A stretch of 64,000 nt of DNA. Source: Candidatus Cybelea sp. Lineage in GTDB: Bacteria; Vulcanimicrobiota; Vulcanimicrobiia; Vulcanimicrobiales; Vulcanimicrobiaceae. Position 1 is the stretch's first letter, and each line of letters opens with the position of its first letter. Of this stretch, positions 8,742 through 17,864 are shown in pieces. The notes beneath the pieces are model-generated. The model was not told the origin of the DNA, made no database searches, and saw nothing but the letters and a program-made list of their open reading frames with translations. The stretch covers positions 1 to 64,000 of the forward strand of contig DASXFZ010000044.1 of NCBI GenBank assembly GCA_036489315.1, given 5' to 3'. The position numbers and the translations under genes are program-made.

Positions 8742-10235
8742 TTACGCTCGACGATCGAGCAGATCGTCAGTCAGCTGCCAGCGCGCGCGTAGATCCAAGC
8801 ACTCAAAGATCCTCGCAACGTGGTTCGCCACGGTCTTTCGGCTGATGCCGAGCTCGCGCGCGATCGACGGATTGCTGCGCCCTGCCGCGACGAGCCGCGC
8901 CACCTGGCGTTCGCGCGCCGAGAGGCCGGGCCGCGTCTCGTTCGGCAGCGGCGACGGCGCGTTCGGCCAGAAGGTTACGGGCGAAGCTTTGCCGATTGCG
9001 AGCGCGAGCTCGTCGACCCGCTCGCGGTACGCGCGCCGCCCGGTCAGGCGATAGCCGCAACGGTACGCCGCGAGCAGATGATGCACGGGCGAATACGAGC
9101 ACAGCGCGTCGACCGCCTCGTCCACGGCGGCGATTGCGCCGCGCCGGTCGCCAAGGGCCTCGAGCGCTTCGGCGCGGATGCGCAGCGCCGCGCCTTCGCC
9201 GCGAAGGTGAGCGTGCTGCCAGTCGCGTAACGCCGCGCCCGCGCGTCGTTCGGATTCGGCAAACCGCCCCGCCTTGAAGAGCACTCTGGCTTGCAGCGTG
9301 GTGAACGCGGGGCTCCATTCGAAGGTTCCCTGGTGATACTCGCTTCGCGCGCGCTCGAACTGCGCGAGCGCATCGGGAAATTTACCCTGGGCCGCGGCGG
9401 CGGCCGCGCCGACCATCGCGTCGTCAGTCGCGAGCCCCAAGTGGTAGGCTGCGTCGGAGAGTTCCTCGTGCAGCCAGCCGCCGTTGGTCGTCGGGATCGG
9501 TTCGTCGCAGTACAGCGTGAAGAAGAGCGTGTTGTAGAGCGCGTCGCAGGCGTCGGAGAGCAGACCGTTGGCAATGGCGATCGAGTACGCGCGGGCGTTC
9601 TCCGAAATTGCCAAGTGCACGCGCTGCGGAGCGTGCAAGTCGATCACGGCCCGTGTCGCTAACAAACGGGTGCGGGTCAGTGGCTCGTCTCCCGCGCAAA
9701 GGTCCAGGGCCGCTTCGGCCTGATCGCAAAATGCGAGCGCTTCGCCGAAACTGCCGGTCGCATAGCCGTGAACTCCGGCGCGTAACCAAGCTCGGGAGGC
9801 CAGCGACCAGAGGTGGCGGTCGCCGCTCAATCTTGCCAGCGCGTGCAGTTCGTGCACGGCCGCTGTCATCTGCGCCTTCTCGCGAGCGGTAAACGCGCAG
9901 CGCGCTCGCGCGAGCAGAAGTTCGCCGTGCGCCCGGCTCGTTACCGCGGGGCCCGCCCGGCGTGCGTGTTCGGCGGCGCTCGCGTAGTACGCGCGCGCCG
10001 AGTCGATGCGAGCGGCATCGCTCTCGACTTCCACCAGGCGGCTCAGCGCGGTAATCTTCGCGTTTTCATCGGAGACGGTCAGCGCGATCTGCGTCAAACG
10101 GGCGGCGGCGGCGTTAAGCTCGCCGGTACGGTAGAGCAAGTCAGCCGCATCGAAACGCGCGGAGAGGAGAGCCGCTCCGACGGTAGCCGGCGAGCGGGGC
10201 GGGTCGAGACGCGCCGGCCCGAGGATCATCCTCAT
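8742..10235 (-). CDS. LuxR/NarL-type transcriptional regulator with TPR-like sensor region
   Basis: A 497-residue protein. The first 420 residues are alanine/arginine-rich helical repeats in TPR style (paired helices such as RAYYASAAEHARRAG and FPDALAQFERARSEY). The last 65 residues are a LuxR-type helix-turn-helix (LSARERQVARLVAAGRSNPSIARELGISRKTVANHVARIF, read with its flanks). It lacks the MalT/LAL ATPase domain and a receiver domain, so the input is unknown. It is divergent from the propeller gene at 10362. The palindrome between them, repeated upstream of 7207, is a natural candidate for its binding site (inference). Confidence 0.85.
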   Translation of the reverse strand: MRMILGPARLDPPRSPATVGAALLSARFDAADLLYRTGELNAAAARLTQIALTVSDENAKITALSRLVEVESDAARIDSARAYYASAAEHARRAGPAVTSRAHGELLLARARCAFTAREKAQMTAAVHELHALARLSGDRHLWSLASRAWLRAGVHGYATGSFGEALAFCDQAEAALDLCAGDEPLTRTRLLATRAVIDLHAPQRVHLAISENARAYSIAIANGLLSDACDALYNTLFFTLYCDEPIPTTNGGWLHEELSDAAYHLGLATDDAMVGAAAAAAQGKFPDALAQFERARSEYHQGTFEWSPAFTTLQARVLFKAGRFAESERRAGAALRDWQHAHLRGEGAALRIRAEALEALGDRRGAIAAVDEAVDALCSYSPVHHLLAAYRCGYRLTGRRAYRERVDELALAIGKASPVTFWPNAPSPLPNETRPGLSARERQVARLVAAGRSNPSIARELGISRKTVANHVARIFECLDLRARWQLTDDLLDRRA

Positions 10236-10280
10236 CCAGGTTCTCGAAGTGGGATATCGAGTCCGTCCCCATATGGCCGC

Positions 10281-10294
10281 TAGGTAATGACCTA
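10281..10294 (+). promoter_or_regulatory. Palindromic operator TAGGT-N4-ACCTA, second copy
   Basis: TAGGTAATGACCTA ends one base before the -35 TTGTTG of the 10362 gene and sits 46 bp from the start of the divergent LuxR-type regulator. See 7128-7141 for the first copy. One dimer bound here could affect both directions. Confidence 0.6.
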
Positions 10295-10323
10295 TTGTTG
10301 CCGGGCCGTGAATTCTTTAGACT
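10295..10323 (+). promoter_or_regulatory. Predicted promoter of the 10362 gene
   Basis: TTGTTG (10295-10300), a 17-bp spacer and TAGACT (10318-10323). Geometry relative to the palindrome matches the promoter at 7142-7171. Confidence 0.55.
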
Positions 10324-10361
10324 GATGCGACGCTACGATTTCTCGCTGGAGGTGTATCCCA

Positions 10362-11297
10362 ATGGTAACGCTTCGCCGCTCGCTCGCCGCAGGTGCCGCG
10401 CTCACGTCGGCGCTCCTAGTTGGGTGTTCCGAAAATAACGCATTGGTGCGGCCGTCCGTGCCCGAAACGATACCGGCCGTTCGAGCCGGCGAAGCAACAC
10501 ACCGTCCGATTGCCGACAAGTCAAAGCCGTACATCTACGTTGCCGACGACTACTCGAACACGGTGTTTATCTTCAGCGTCAAGGGCGGTTACGTCAGCCA
10601 GGTCGGGAGCATAACGCAAGGTCTCGCGGGCCCGCAGGGAATCGCCATCGATAAGGCCGGCACGCTCTACGTTCCGAACACCAACGCGGCGAACGTTACC
10701 GTTTATCCGGCGGGGCAGATGTCGCCCTCGCTTACCTTGAGCCAAGATCTCACCGTTCCGGATTTCGTTGCCGTCGATCGCAGCGGGAACGTCTGGGTCT
10801 CCAACGCCGAGGTGCCCGGCAGCGTCGTAGAGTTCCCGAAAGGCAGTACGACCCCGAGCACGGTCCTGACGACGGAAATCAACGGGCCTGAGGGCTTGGC
10901 CTTCGACGCGAAGGGAAATCTTCTGGTCGTCAACGCCGGGCTCGGCAGCGTCGCGGTCTTTCCGCCCGGTGCAACCTCGCCCTCGAGCACCTTCGGTTAC
11001 GGCCAGTTCTCGTACCCGCTGGGTATCGCGGTCGACAAGCGGGGTCTGGTCTACGTCTGCGACTTCGCGCAGGCCAACGTCGTCGTCTTCTCGAGCAAAC
11101 ACAAGTTCAAAAAGACGATCTTCACCAACCTCGATTCCGGTCCGATCGCCTTTCGCGACAAACTCTTCTACGTCGGCGGATCGGACTTGAGCACCGTGCT
11201 CGACTTCCACGCGAACGGGAAACCGGGCGTGATACGGATTCACAACAACTTGCTCTCCGCATTCGGTGTCGCCGCCGATCCTCCGACGCTTCCGTAG
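10362..11297 (+). CDS. NHL-type beta-propeller lipoprotein
   Basis: A 311-residue exported protein with a lipobox (LLVGC, cysteine about residue 22). It has six recognisable NHL-like repeats with the cores GPQGIAIDKAGTLYVPN, VPDFVAVDRSGNVWVSN, GPEGLAFDAKGNLLVVN and YPLGIAVDKRGLVYVCD, as in a six-bladed propeller. It is a paralogue of the 7207 and 26517 products. A GGAGG ribosome site precedes ATG 10362. It is divergent from the LuxR-type regulator and probably co-regulated with 7207. Enzymatic activity cannot be inferred. Confidence 0.9.
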   Translation: MVTLRRSLAAGAALTSALLVGCSENNALVRPSVPETIPAVRAGEATHRPIADKSKPYIYVADDYSNTVFIFSVKGGYVSQVGSITQGLAGPQGIAIDKAGTLYVPNTNAANVTVYPAGQMSPSLTLSQDLTVPDFVAVDRSGNVWVSNAEVPGSVVEFPKGSTTPSTVLTTEINGPEGLAFDAKGNLLVVNAGLGSVAVFPPGATSPSSTFGYGQFSYPLGIAVDKRGLVYVCDFAQANVVVFSSKHKFKKTIFTNLDSGPIAFRDKLFYVGGSDLSTVLDFHANGKPGVIRIHNNLLSAFGVAADPPTLP

Positions 11298-11302
11298 TAA
11301 CG

Positions 11303-12526
11303 CTAGCCCGAGGTCTCGCCCGCGATCCACTGATTGTTGTAACGATAGAGCTCGTGTACGCGCGTCTCATTGTCGAGATAGAAGACGTGCTGAGCCTGGC
11401 CGTCGTCGTAGTACGCGGCCGAGTTGCCGGATAAGGGGCTCGCCGTGCTCAACGGCGGCGTGGCTCCCGAGCCGGCGGAGAAGCTGAGGGTCGTGTTGCT
11501 CCAGCCTCCGCTGTTGTGGTAAAGCTCCTGGATGTCGTTGTTGACGTCGATGTAGATCACGTGGTGGCTCTGCTCGTTTTCGCACGCATAACCGACGAGC
11601 GCCGTGTTGACGGCCGGCCCTGAGGTCGAGATCGTGTGATCCGGCTGCCAGCCGCCGTTTCCCCACCACAGTTCGTGCACCTTATCGTCGTCGCCGAGAT
11701 AGACCACGTGCAGCGTGTCTTCGTAGGCGCAGGCGAACGTTGCCAGCGGCGCGTTTGCGGCCGGCGGCGCGGCGTTCGTCGCTTCGCTCAAGTTATTGCC
11801 GCCCCATCGGCCGTCGTAGAAGTACAGCTCGCGAATCGTGTTGTCGCCGGCGATGTAGATGACGTGCTCGGAGTTTTCGCGTTCGAACATCGTCGCCGCG
11901 AGCGAGATGTCCTTGAGATTCGGAGCCAGCACGCCCGTATAACCGGTGTCGGCGGAAAGGTTGTTCGATTTCCACAACGGACCGCCGCGAACGTTGTCGT
12001 ACTGGCCGGCAATCCAGTAGAGCTCCCAGACGTTGCCGTCGGCACCGACGTAGACGATGTGCTGCGACTGCTGCGATTCCCAAGCATAGCAGGCGATGCT
12101 GCTGCCGCTGGCCGCCGGCGGCGCGCCGGTGCGTTCGGTTATGTCGGGGAAGAGCGCGGCCGCTAACGACCCGCCCGGGAGCCAGCCCGGCGGCGAATAC
12201 GTGCTGTCGTCGAGCGGGTACGGCAGCGCCTGAATGTGATTGTTCTGGTCGATATAGCACAGAAAGAATCCGGCCATCGCTTCGAACGTGTTCATCGCGA
12301 TCGGACCGTCGCCGCGCGGACCGGCGCCGGCACGCGGAAACGGCAGCGTGAGATTCGCCTCGGACTGCCATTGCCCGATGAGGTCGATCGTCTGCCAGGG
12401 AGATCCGGGATTGCCGACTTCAATAAACTCATAGAGTAGCTGGTCGCTGCCGACATATCCGAACGCCTGCGTGCCGTTCGCTGCGACGTAGCAGCTGGCG
12501 ATCGTGGTGGTATTCGCGGGTTGCAT
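11303..12526 (-). CDS. Seven-repeat lectin-like beta-propeller (PLL/AAL-like)
   Basis: A 407-residue protein built of seven repeats. Each has the core HV(I/V/F)Y(I/V/L)-x-x-(D/N)-x-x-(I/V)-x-EL(Y/W) followed by a W-containing strand and a less regular 20-30-residue linker. The pattern resembles fucose-binding propeller lectins (fungal AAL; seven-bladed Photorhabdus PLL). Aromatic and acidic residues at blade edges could bind sugars. There is no signal peptide or lipobox, unlike the other propellers here, so it may stay in the cytoplasm or leave by another route. It is divergent from the XRE-ATPase regulator at 12690. Confidence 0.75.
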   Translation of the reverse strand: MQPANTTTIASCYVAANGTQAFGYVGSDQLLYEFIEVGNPGSPWQTIDLIGQWQSEANLTLPFPRAGAGPRGDGPIAMNTFEAMAGFFLCYIDQNNHIQALPYPLDDSTYSPPGWLPGGSLAAALFPDITERTGAPPAASGSSIACYAWESQQSQHIVYVGADGNVWELYWIAGQYDNVRGGPLWKSNNLSADTGYTGVLAPNLKDISLAATMFERENSEHVIYIAGDNTIRELYFYDGRWGGNNLSEATNAAPPAANAPLATFACAYEDTLHVVYLGDDDKVHELWWGNGGWQPDHTISTSGPAVNTALVGYACENEQSHHVIYIDVNNDIQELYHNSGGWSNTTLSFSAGSGATPPLSTASPLSGNSAAYYDDGQAQHVFYLDNETRVHELYRYNNQWIAGETSG

Positions 12527-12689
12527 TGGGCCTCCATCGTAGAAAGTGTGCGCGTGAGACTCGCTTGCGGCCTCTCAAACGATGATGCGCCGGATGCGCC
12601 GGCCGCAACAATCGACGCCTCCACAAAATACCTCTACAAGTCGGCGCCGCGCGTAAGGACCCCATTCCCGGCTGCGCGAAGCCCTTGCG

Positions 12690-15156
12690 ATGCGCGGTGA
12701 CCAGGCGCAGGCGCCCGCCTCTTCGAGTTTCGGAACGCTGCTGCGGCACCATCGGCTGGCGGTTGGGCTCTCCCAAGAGGCGCTCGCGGCGCGCGCTCAG
12801 ATGAGCACGCAGGGAATCGGGGCGCTGGAGCGGGGCGACCGTACGACGCCGCAGCGCGCAACGCTCACGCTCTTAATTTGAAGCGCTGGGGCTCGACCCC
12901 GCCGAGCGCCAGGCCTTCGAAGCGGCGGCAGAGCGCCCCAAGGCACTGCGCGCAGGCGACGGCCGCGCAGCAAAGACGCTGACTTCGGCCGGCCATGAAT
13001 CGGCCGCTTTCCACAACTTACCGCGCCAGCTGACGGCGCTCATCGGACGCGAGGAGATCCTGGCCGAGGTCGCGGCGCTGATCGAAGAGTCGCCGCTCGT
13101 GACGCTCGTCGGGCCCGGCGGCGTTGGCAAGACGCGCATCGCACTGCAGGTCGCTTCAAATGTACCGGATCGGTTCGACGACGGCGTCTGGCTCGTCGAA
13201 CTTGCGCCGGTTTCAAGCGGCGAGTACCTGCCGTCCACGGTCGCGCAGATTCTGGGCATCTCGCTGCACGGCGCCGGCGATCCGCTCGAATCGCTCGTCG
13301 AGAACCTTCGCTTGAAAAATACGCTGCTGATCTTCGACAACTGCGAGCACTTCGTGCGCGAGACGAGCCGTGTCGTCGCGGCCATCCTGCGCGGCGCCGC
13401 GCGCGTGCGCATCGTCGCGACGAGCCGTCAGAGCCTCGGCATCACCGGCGAAGCGACGTTTCGAATTCCTTCGCTCCCGGTTCCGGATGCAATCGCGCTC
13501 TTTGCGCAACGCGCCGCCGCCGCCGACGATCGCTTCGAGCTCAACGACGATAACGCCGCGGCCGTCGGCGAGGTTTGCCGGCGCCTCGACGGCATTCCGT
13601 TAGCGATCGAACTGGCCGCCGCCCGCACGACGATCCTCACGCCGCGCCAACTGCGCGATCGGCTGGACGAACGGTTTCGGCTGCTTACCGGCGGCGGTCG
13701 CGATGTGCTGCCGCGCCAACAGACGCTTCGCGCTGCGCTCGACTGGAGCTACGACTTGCTCGATGAAGGCGAACGCGTTCTCGCTCGACGCCTCGCCGCG
13801 TTCGCGAACGGCTTTGCGCTCGAAGGCGCGGTTGCGGTCGGCGGCGGCGACGACGTAGATTATGCAGGCGTGTTCGACGCGCTCGCGTCGTTGGTCGATA
13901 AATCGCTCGTCGCGGCTGACGACGACGGCGGCGCGCGACGCTATCGAATGCTCGAATCGACCAAAGCGTACTTGCGCGAGAAACTTGAAGCCGCCGGCGA
14001 GCTTGCGACCTCTTCGCAGAAGCATCTACAGTACTTGCGCGATCTCTTTGCGGCTGCACGCGCGTGGGCCGAGCGCAGCGGCAGCGCGGCGGAACTTAAC
14101 GCACTCGTGGTAGCGGAGCTTGAAGACGTGCGCACGGCCCTCGCCTATGCCGCCGGCGCCGAGGTGCTGATCGGTGCCCAGCTGCTCGTCGCGATCGGCG
14201 ACCGAACGGATCGAATCGGCCTGACGGCCGAAGGTTTGGCGCTCCTCGAGCGCTTCGCTCGGCTCGTGCCCGCTGACGAACGGGTGCGCAAGTCGCAGCT
14301 CTGGACGGCCATTGCGCGTACGTCTCGTACGGACCGCGTACGGGCGTTCGAGGCGATCTCGACCGCACTTGCCTTCGCCCGAGCTGCGGGCGATGACGCG
14401 ACGCTCGCCGACGCGCTCCTCGTATACGCCGGCTCACTCATTCACCTAGCGAGGTTCGAGGAGGCGGCCGCGGCGATCGAGGAGGCGGCGACGCTCGCAT
14501 CGGCCGACGACGTCTGGCCGCAGCTGCGGATTCTTTTTACGAAAGCGAACGTTAGCGTCGCGATGGGCGACCTCGATGCCTCGGCCGAGGCCTACGAACA
14601 GCTCTGGGGGGCCAATCGGCGGCTCGGGAACACAATGCAGGCCAACGGCATCGCGGTTTCACTCGCCGATATCCAGCATCAGCGTGGTAAAACCGCGGCC
14701 GCCGTGACGCTCGCCTACGACGTGCTCGGCGCGTTGCGCGCGGACCGCGATCGTCAAGCGCTGGTGGGCGCGCTTGCGAACCTCTGCGGCTATCTCGTCG
14801 CGCTCGATCGATTGCCGGAGGCGCGCGCCGCAGCACTCGAAGCGTTCGACAGCAGTTCCGAGCGCGAACGCAGCGGCATCTTCGTAACCGACGCCGTAGA
14901 GCACGCCGCGCTGGCCGTCGCCCTCAACCACGACCTCGAATCCGCCGCTCGGCTAGCCGGCTACTCGGAAGCCGCGTTCCAACGCGTCGGCTACGAACAC
15001 GAGTACACCGAACGCGCAACGCGAACCCGCCTCGAATCCCTCCTGCGCGAAAAGCTCACCCCTACCGAATGCGATTCGCTCCTATCGGCCGGCGCCGCGC
15101 TCTCAACCGAAGCCGCCATACGCTTAGCGATCGAGAGTGTGTCACGCGTGTCCTGA
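12690..15156 (+). pseudogene. XRE-type regulator with NB-ARC-like ATPase and TPR-like region, frameshifted
   Basis: Two frames together make one COG3903-type regulator of about 820 residues. Residues 1-63 are an XRE helix-turn-helix (LLRHHRLAVGLSQEALAARA). The first frame stops at TGA 12879-12881. Removing one T from TTT at 12877-12879 restores reading straight into LLIEALGLDPAERQAFEAA and on to the ATPase, whose frame is open from 12880. Walker A is GPGGVGKTRIAL, Walker B NTLLIFDNCEHF, then the LRAALDWSYDLLDEGERVLARRLAAF segment and C-terminal helical repeats. The event is a sequencing error, a mutation or a slippage site. If real, the ATPase part could start at GTG 13099 without its DNA-binding domain. 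The stop codon lies inside a dispersed repeat. Confidence 0.8.
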
Positions 15157-15176
15157 GCTTGTCGAAGGATTGTCGA
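15151..15176 (+). repeat. Dispersed repeat, CCTGAGCTTGTCGAAGG type
   Basis: This copy supplies the stop codon of the preceding regulator (TCC-TGA). Other copies are at 21751-21786, 22733-22756 (reverse) and 29691-29727, all at gene 3' ends. Confidence 0.7.
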
Positions 15177-15251
15177 ATATAGGGCGTTCGTCTCCTGGCC
15201 ATTAGGCTGGCGGCGCTGCGAGCCGCTCTTGGCGCGCGGTCTTGTGCGCGG

Positions 15252-15701
15252 TCAAAGAGCCGTGCCGAGTTTATCGAGGATCGCGGCCCAGCCTTTTTCG
15301 TGGCCGTCGCGCGATTCGTCGGTGGCGAACTGTTCGTGGGTGAGCACGAGCTCCGTCCCGCCGTCTCGTTCGTTGAACTCCAGCGTCAGCAACGACTCGT
15401 GTTCGTCTTCGGGCTTGTCTTCTTCCCAGCGCCAGGTCATTACGATCCGCTCGGGCGGCCGAACCTCGCGGTACGTGCCTCCAACGTACCAGCGCTCGCC
15501 GTCGCTCATCTGCATCCCGATCTTGTACGAACCGCCGGTGCGGACGTCCATCTGAACCTCGGGTACGGTAACCTCATCCGGGCCGAGAAACTTCACCGCA
15601 AGTTCGGGTTTGGTCCAGGCGTCGAAAACGCGCTGCCGAGGAACCGCGTAGATGCGGCGCAATACGAGTGCCGGGGCGATCGGCGTGCGTGTGTTGTTCA
15701 T
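15252..15701 (-). CDS. SRPBCC/AHSA1-domain protein
   Basis: A 149-residue START-like (AHSA1) domain: LRRIYAVPRQRVFDAWTKPELAVKFLGP at the N-terminus and the amphipathic C-terminal helix GHEKGWAAILDKLG. These small proteins form a hydrophobic ligand cavity and are commonly the second gene of ArsR-SRPBCC pairs. The start overlaps the ArsR stop as ATGA (15698-15701), so the two are translationally coupled and probably form one detoxification or ligand-sensing unit. The ligand is unknown. Confidence 0.9.
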   Translation of the reverse strand: MNNTRTPIAPALVLRRIYAVPRQRVFDAWTKPELAVKFLGPDEVTVPEVQMDVRTGGSYKIGMQMSDGERWYVGGTYREVRPPERIVMTWRWEEDKPEDEHESLLTLEFNERDGGTELVLTHEQFATDESRDGHEKGWAAILDKLGTAL

Positions 15702-16042
15702 CGGTTCTTCTTTCGTTTGGGAGTTTCGGTAAGGAGGGTATCGAGGCGATCGAGTGCCGCGTTCCAGAAGGTGCGCTGCTTGTCGATCCAGCTCGAAGCG
15801 GTTTTCATGACGGCCGGCGATAGCGTGCAGCGGTGGACGCGCCCCAGCACCTGCCGCTGCAGCAGCCCCGACTCTTCGAGGACGCGGACGTGCCGCGAGA
15901 TCGCTGGCTGCGAAATCGAAAAACCCGTTGCGATCTCGCCGACGGTTAAGGGCCCGCGCGCCAGCCGCTCGACGATCCGCCGTCGAATCGGATCGCCCAG
16001 CGCGGAGAAGACCGCGTCGAGGTTTTCGGAACTATTAACCAT
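15698..16042 (-). CDS. ArsR-family transcriptional repressor
   Basis: A 114-residue winged-helix protein (ALGDPIRRRIVERLARGPLTVGEIATGFSISQPAISRHVRVLEESGLL). It belongs to the branch lacking metal-binding cysteines that is paired with SRPBCC proteins. It should repress its own operon until a small-molecule signal arrives. ATG 16042 lies 11 nt after a TATCGT -10 with consensus TTGACA at 17-bp spacing, leaving almost no leader. The palindrome GTTATATAAC sits between -10 and ATG. The same promoter, operator and first codons recur at 55067-55110. Confidence 0.92.
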   Translation of the reverse strand: MVNSSENLDAVFSALGDPIRRRIVERLARGPLTVGEIATGFSISQPAISRHVRVLEESGLLQRQVLGRVHRCTLSPAVMKTASSWIDKQRTFWNAALDRLDTLLTETPKRKKNR

Positions 16043-16045
16043 AAT

Positions 16046-16055
16046 GTTATATAAC
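16046..16055 (-). promoter_or_regulatory. Palindrome GTTATATAAC at the ArsR transcription start
   Basis: A perfect 10-bp palindrome just upstream of the arsR-type start codon and just after the -10, so a bound repressor would block initiation. A longer perfect version (20 bp) is at 55068-55087. Confidence 0.6.
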
Positions 16056-16084
16056 GATAGCGTTAATCGTACCGCTTGTCAAGC

Positions 16085-16105
16085 GCGTCGGCCGTGGGCC
16101 GACGC
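16085..16105. terminator. Strong hairpin between sulfatase end and ArsR promoter
   Basis: GCGTCGGCC-GTG-GGCCGACGC is a perfect 9-bp stem with a 3-nt loop. A second stem, CGACGGC (16108-16114) with GCCGTCG (16129-16135), is adjacent. It lies downstream of the minus-strand sulfatase at 16175 and upstream of the ArsR promoter, where a transcription stop is expected. There is no clear U-tract, so efficiency is uncertain. Confidence 0.5.
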
Positions 16106-16174
16106 AGCGACGGCCTCGCCGATGCGAAGCCGTCGTCGATGCTGCTCGTGGTTTTAGGTTAGGGACACAGGGAA

Positions 16175-17742
16175 CTAGTTGCCGGTCGGCATGGGTATTT
16201 TGACGCCGTCCTTGGCGAGCGCTTCCCGGACGTGCGAGAAGCGTTCATACGCGGAAAGCGTGATCGGGCCGGTGTAGCTCTCGCTCTGCTGCGGACGCGG
16301 CGGGTATTTCACGTACGTCTGTGCGATTTTCTTCATTTCGTCGCCCATCGTGACGAGGACCCAGGTGCGCTCGGTGAAGTTATTCATAAAGAGATCGTAG
16401 CGTTCTTGTGGATCCTGCCAGAGGTCGAATATCTGCGGTACGGTAGCGACGTACTTCGACGCTCCCTTCCAGCCGAGGTTGCTGTCCACCGCCAGCCCGC
16501 CAGTGGATTGACCGTCGTCACCGCGAAGATTGAATACTGCCTTGTAGTTGCCGGCGCGCAGCCCCCAGGCAGCAACTCGTCCTCGGTGAAGTAATGCCAG
16601 ACACTGCGCGGACACGGCCCCGTTCCAAAAAGAACCGGCGAGAGGTCGTAGCTGTCGAAGATGATTGGCTTGCCCTCCCGGTCGTTCTCGGGCAGTTTCA
16701 CGCCGGCGATCGACGCATAGGTGGCCATTAGGTCCAGGCCGCCGCAGATGTCGTGATTCTTCGAGCGCGCCTTGATCTTTCCAGGCCACCAAGCGATTGC
16801 GGGGACCCGCGCGCCCCCTTCGCGGACCGTACCCTTCGTGCCGCGGAACGGCGTGTAGCCGGCATCCGGATAGACGTCTTGCCAGGCGCCATTGTCGGTC
16901 GTCCAAAACACGTACGTGTTTCCGTCCTTATCGTGTTCGCGCACCTTGTCCATGATGCGTCCGACTCGAGCATCGAGCTCCATGAGCGAGTCGGCATACT
17001 TGCTCTTCGAGAGCGACTTGTGAATGTAGTCCGGGTGCGGCATGTTCGGCTGGTGCACTTTCATGAAGTTCACATGCGCGAAGAACGGCTTGCCGGACTC
17101 GTACGCGCGATCGAGGTAGTCGGTCGCCGACTTCTCGACGTAACCGTCAAAGAAGGGAATCCCGACGACGCCCTTCTCCGGCGTATCGACATATTGGCCG
17201 TTGATCTTGAAGTCTTCGTGTGCCTTTTCGCCGGCCTTGCCCGAAAGCGAACCTTTGGTTACCTTCGCGAACATCGCGCGCAGCTCGTCGGGCATATCGG
17301 GGAACCAGGTCGGATCCGCGTAGGTGTACGCGTTGAGGTGATAGAGGCCCACGTGTTCCATCTCGTCGTATCCCTGGGCATTCGGAAGCGCGTAATCCGA
17401 CTCGCCGAGATGCCATTTGCCCGTGTAGAAGGTCTGGTAACCCGCGGTTTTCAGGACCGAGCCGAGCGTCCATTCAGCCGCCGGCAAACCGCCGCCCTGG
17501 CCCTGAAAGGCAACGGTCGTCATGCCGCTGCGGTTCGGAATGCGCCCGGTCAAGATTGCGGCTCGGCCGGGCGTACAGCTCGGCTGCCCGTAGTTGTGAA
17601 AGAACGTCATGCCTTCGTCCGCGAGCCGGTCGAAATTCGGTGTGGGTATGCCGCGGCCCAGGCCGCCTCCGTAGGCTCCCAAATCGCCATACCCGGTGTC
17701 ATCCGAAACGATGAGGATTATGTTTGGCTTTGATGCTGCCAT
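16175..17742 (-). pseudogene. Arylsulfatase, frameshifted near three-quarters
   Basis: Two overlapping minus frames join into one 522-codon sulfatase. The first runs from ATG 17742 through metal residues SDDTGYGD (D14, D15) and the formylglycine motif C-T-P-G-R (C56) to FTEDELLPGG. The family sequence then continues in the other frame (LRAGNYKAVFNLRGDDGQ) to PMPTGN at 16175. The switch is at a run of five C on the plus strand (16562-16566); six would restore the frame. Sequencing error is a real possibility. If real, the protein loses its C-terminal subdomain. It has no signal peptide, unlike the sulfatase at 3106. Confidence 0.8.
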
Positions 17743-17864
17743 GACTCACTTTCCGCTTTAAATCTGTGTGGGGGCGGTGGCATTTAGCCTAGGGCTTGCC
17801 GGCACCCTCCTCGGACGCAGCATAATGTGCGTGTACCGTCAGCGCAGCTTAGAAAGGAAATGCG

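Noticed and set aside
12877-12879. Programmed ribosomal frameshift in the XRE-ATPase gene
   Set aside because: The TTT context has no standard heptamer or stimulatory structure; error or mutation is simpler.
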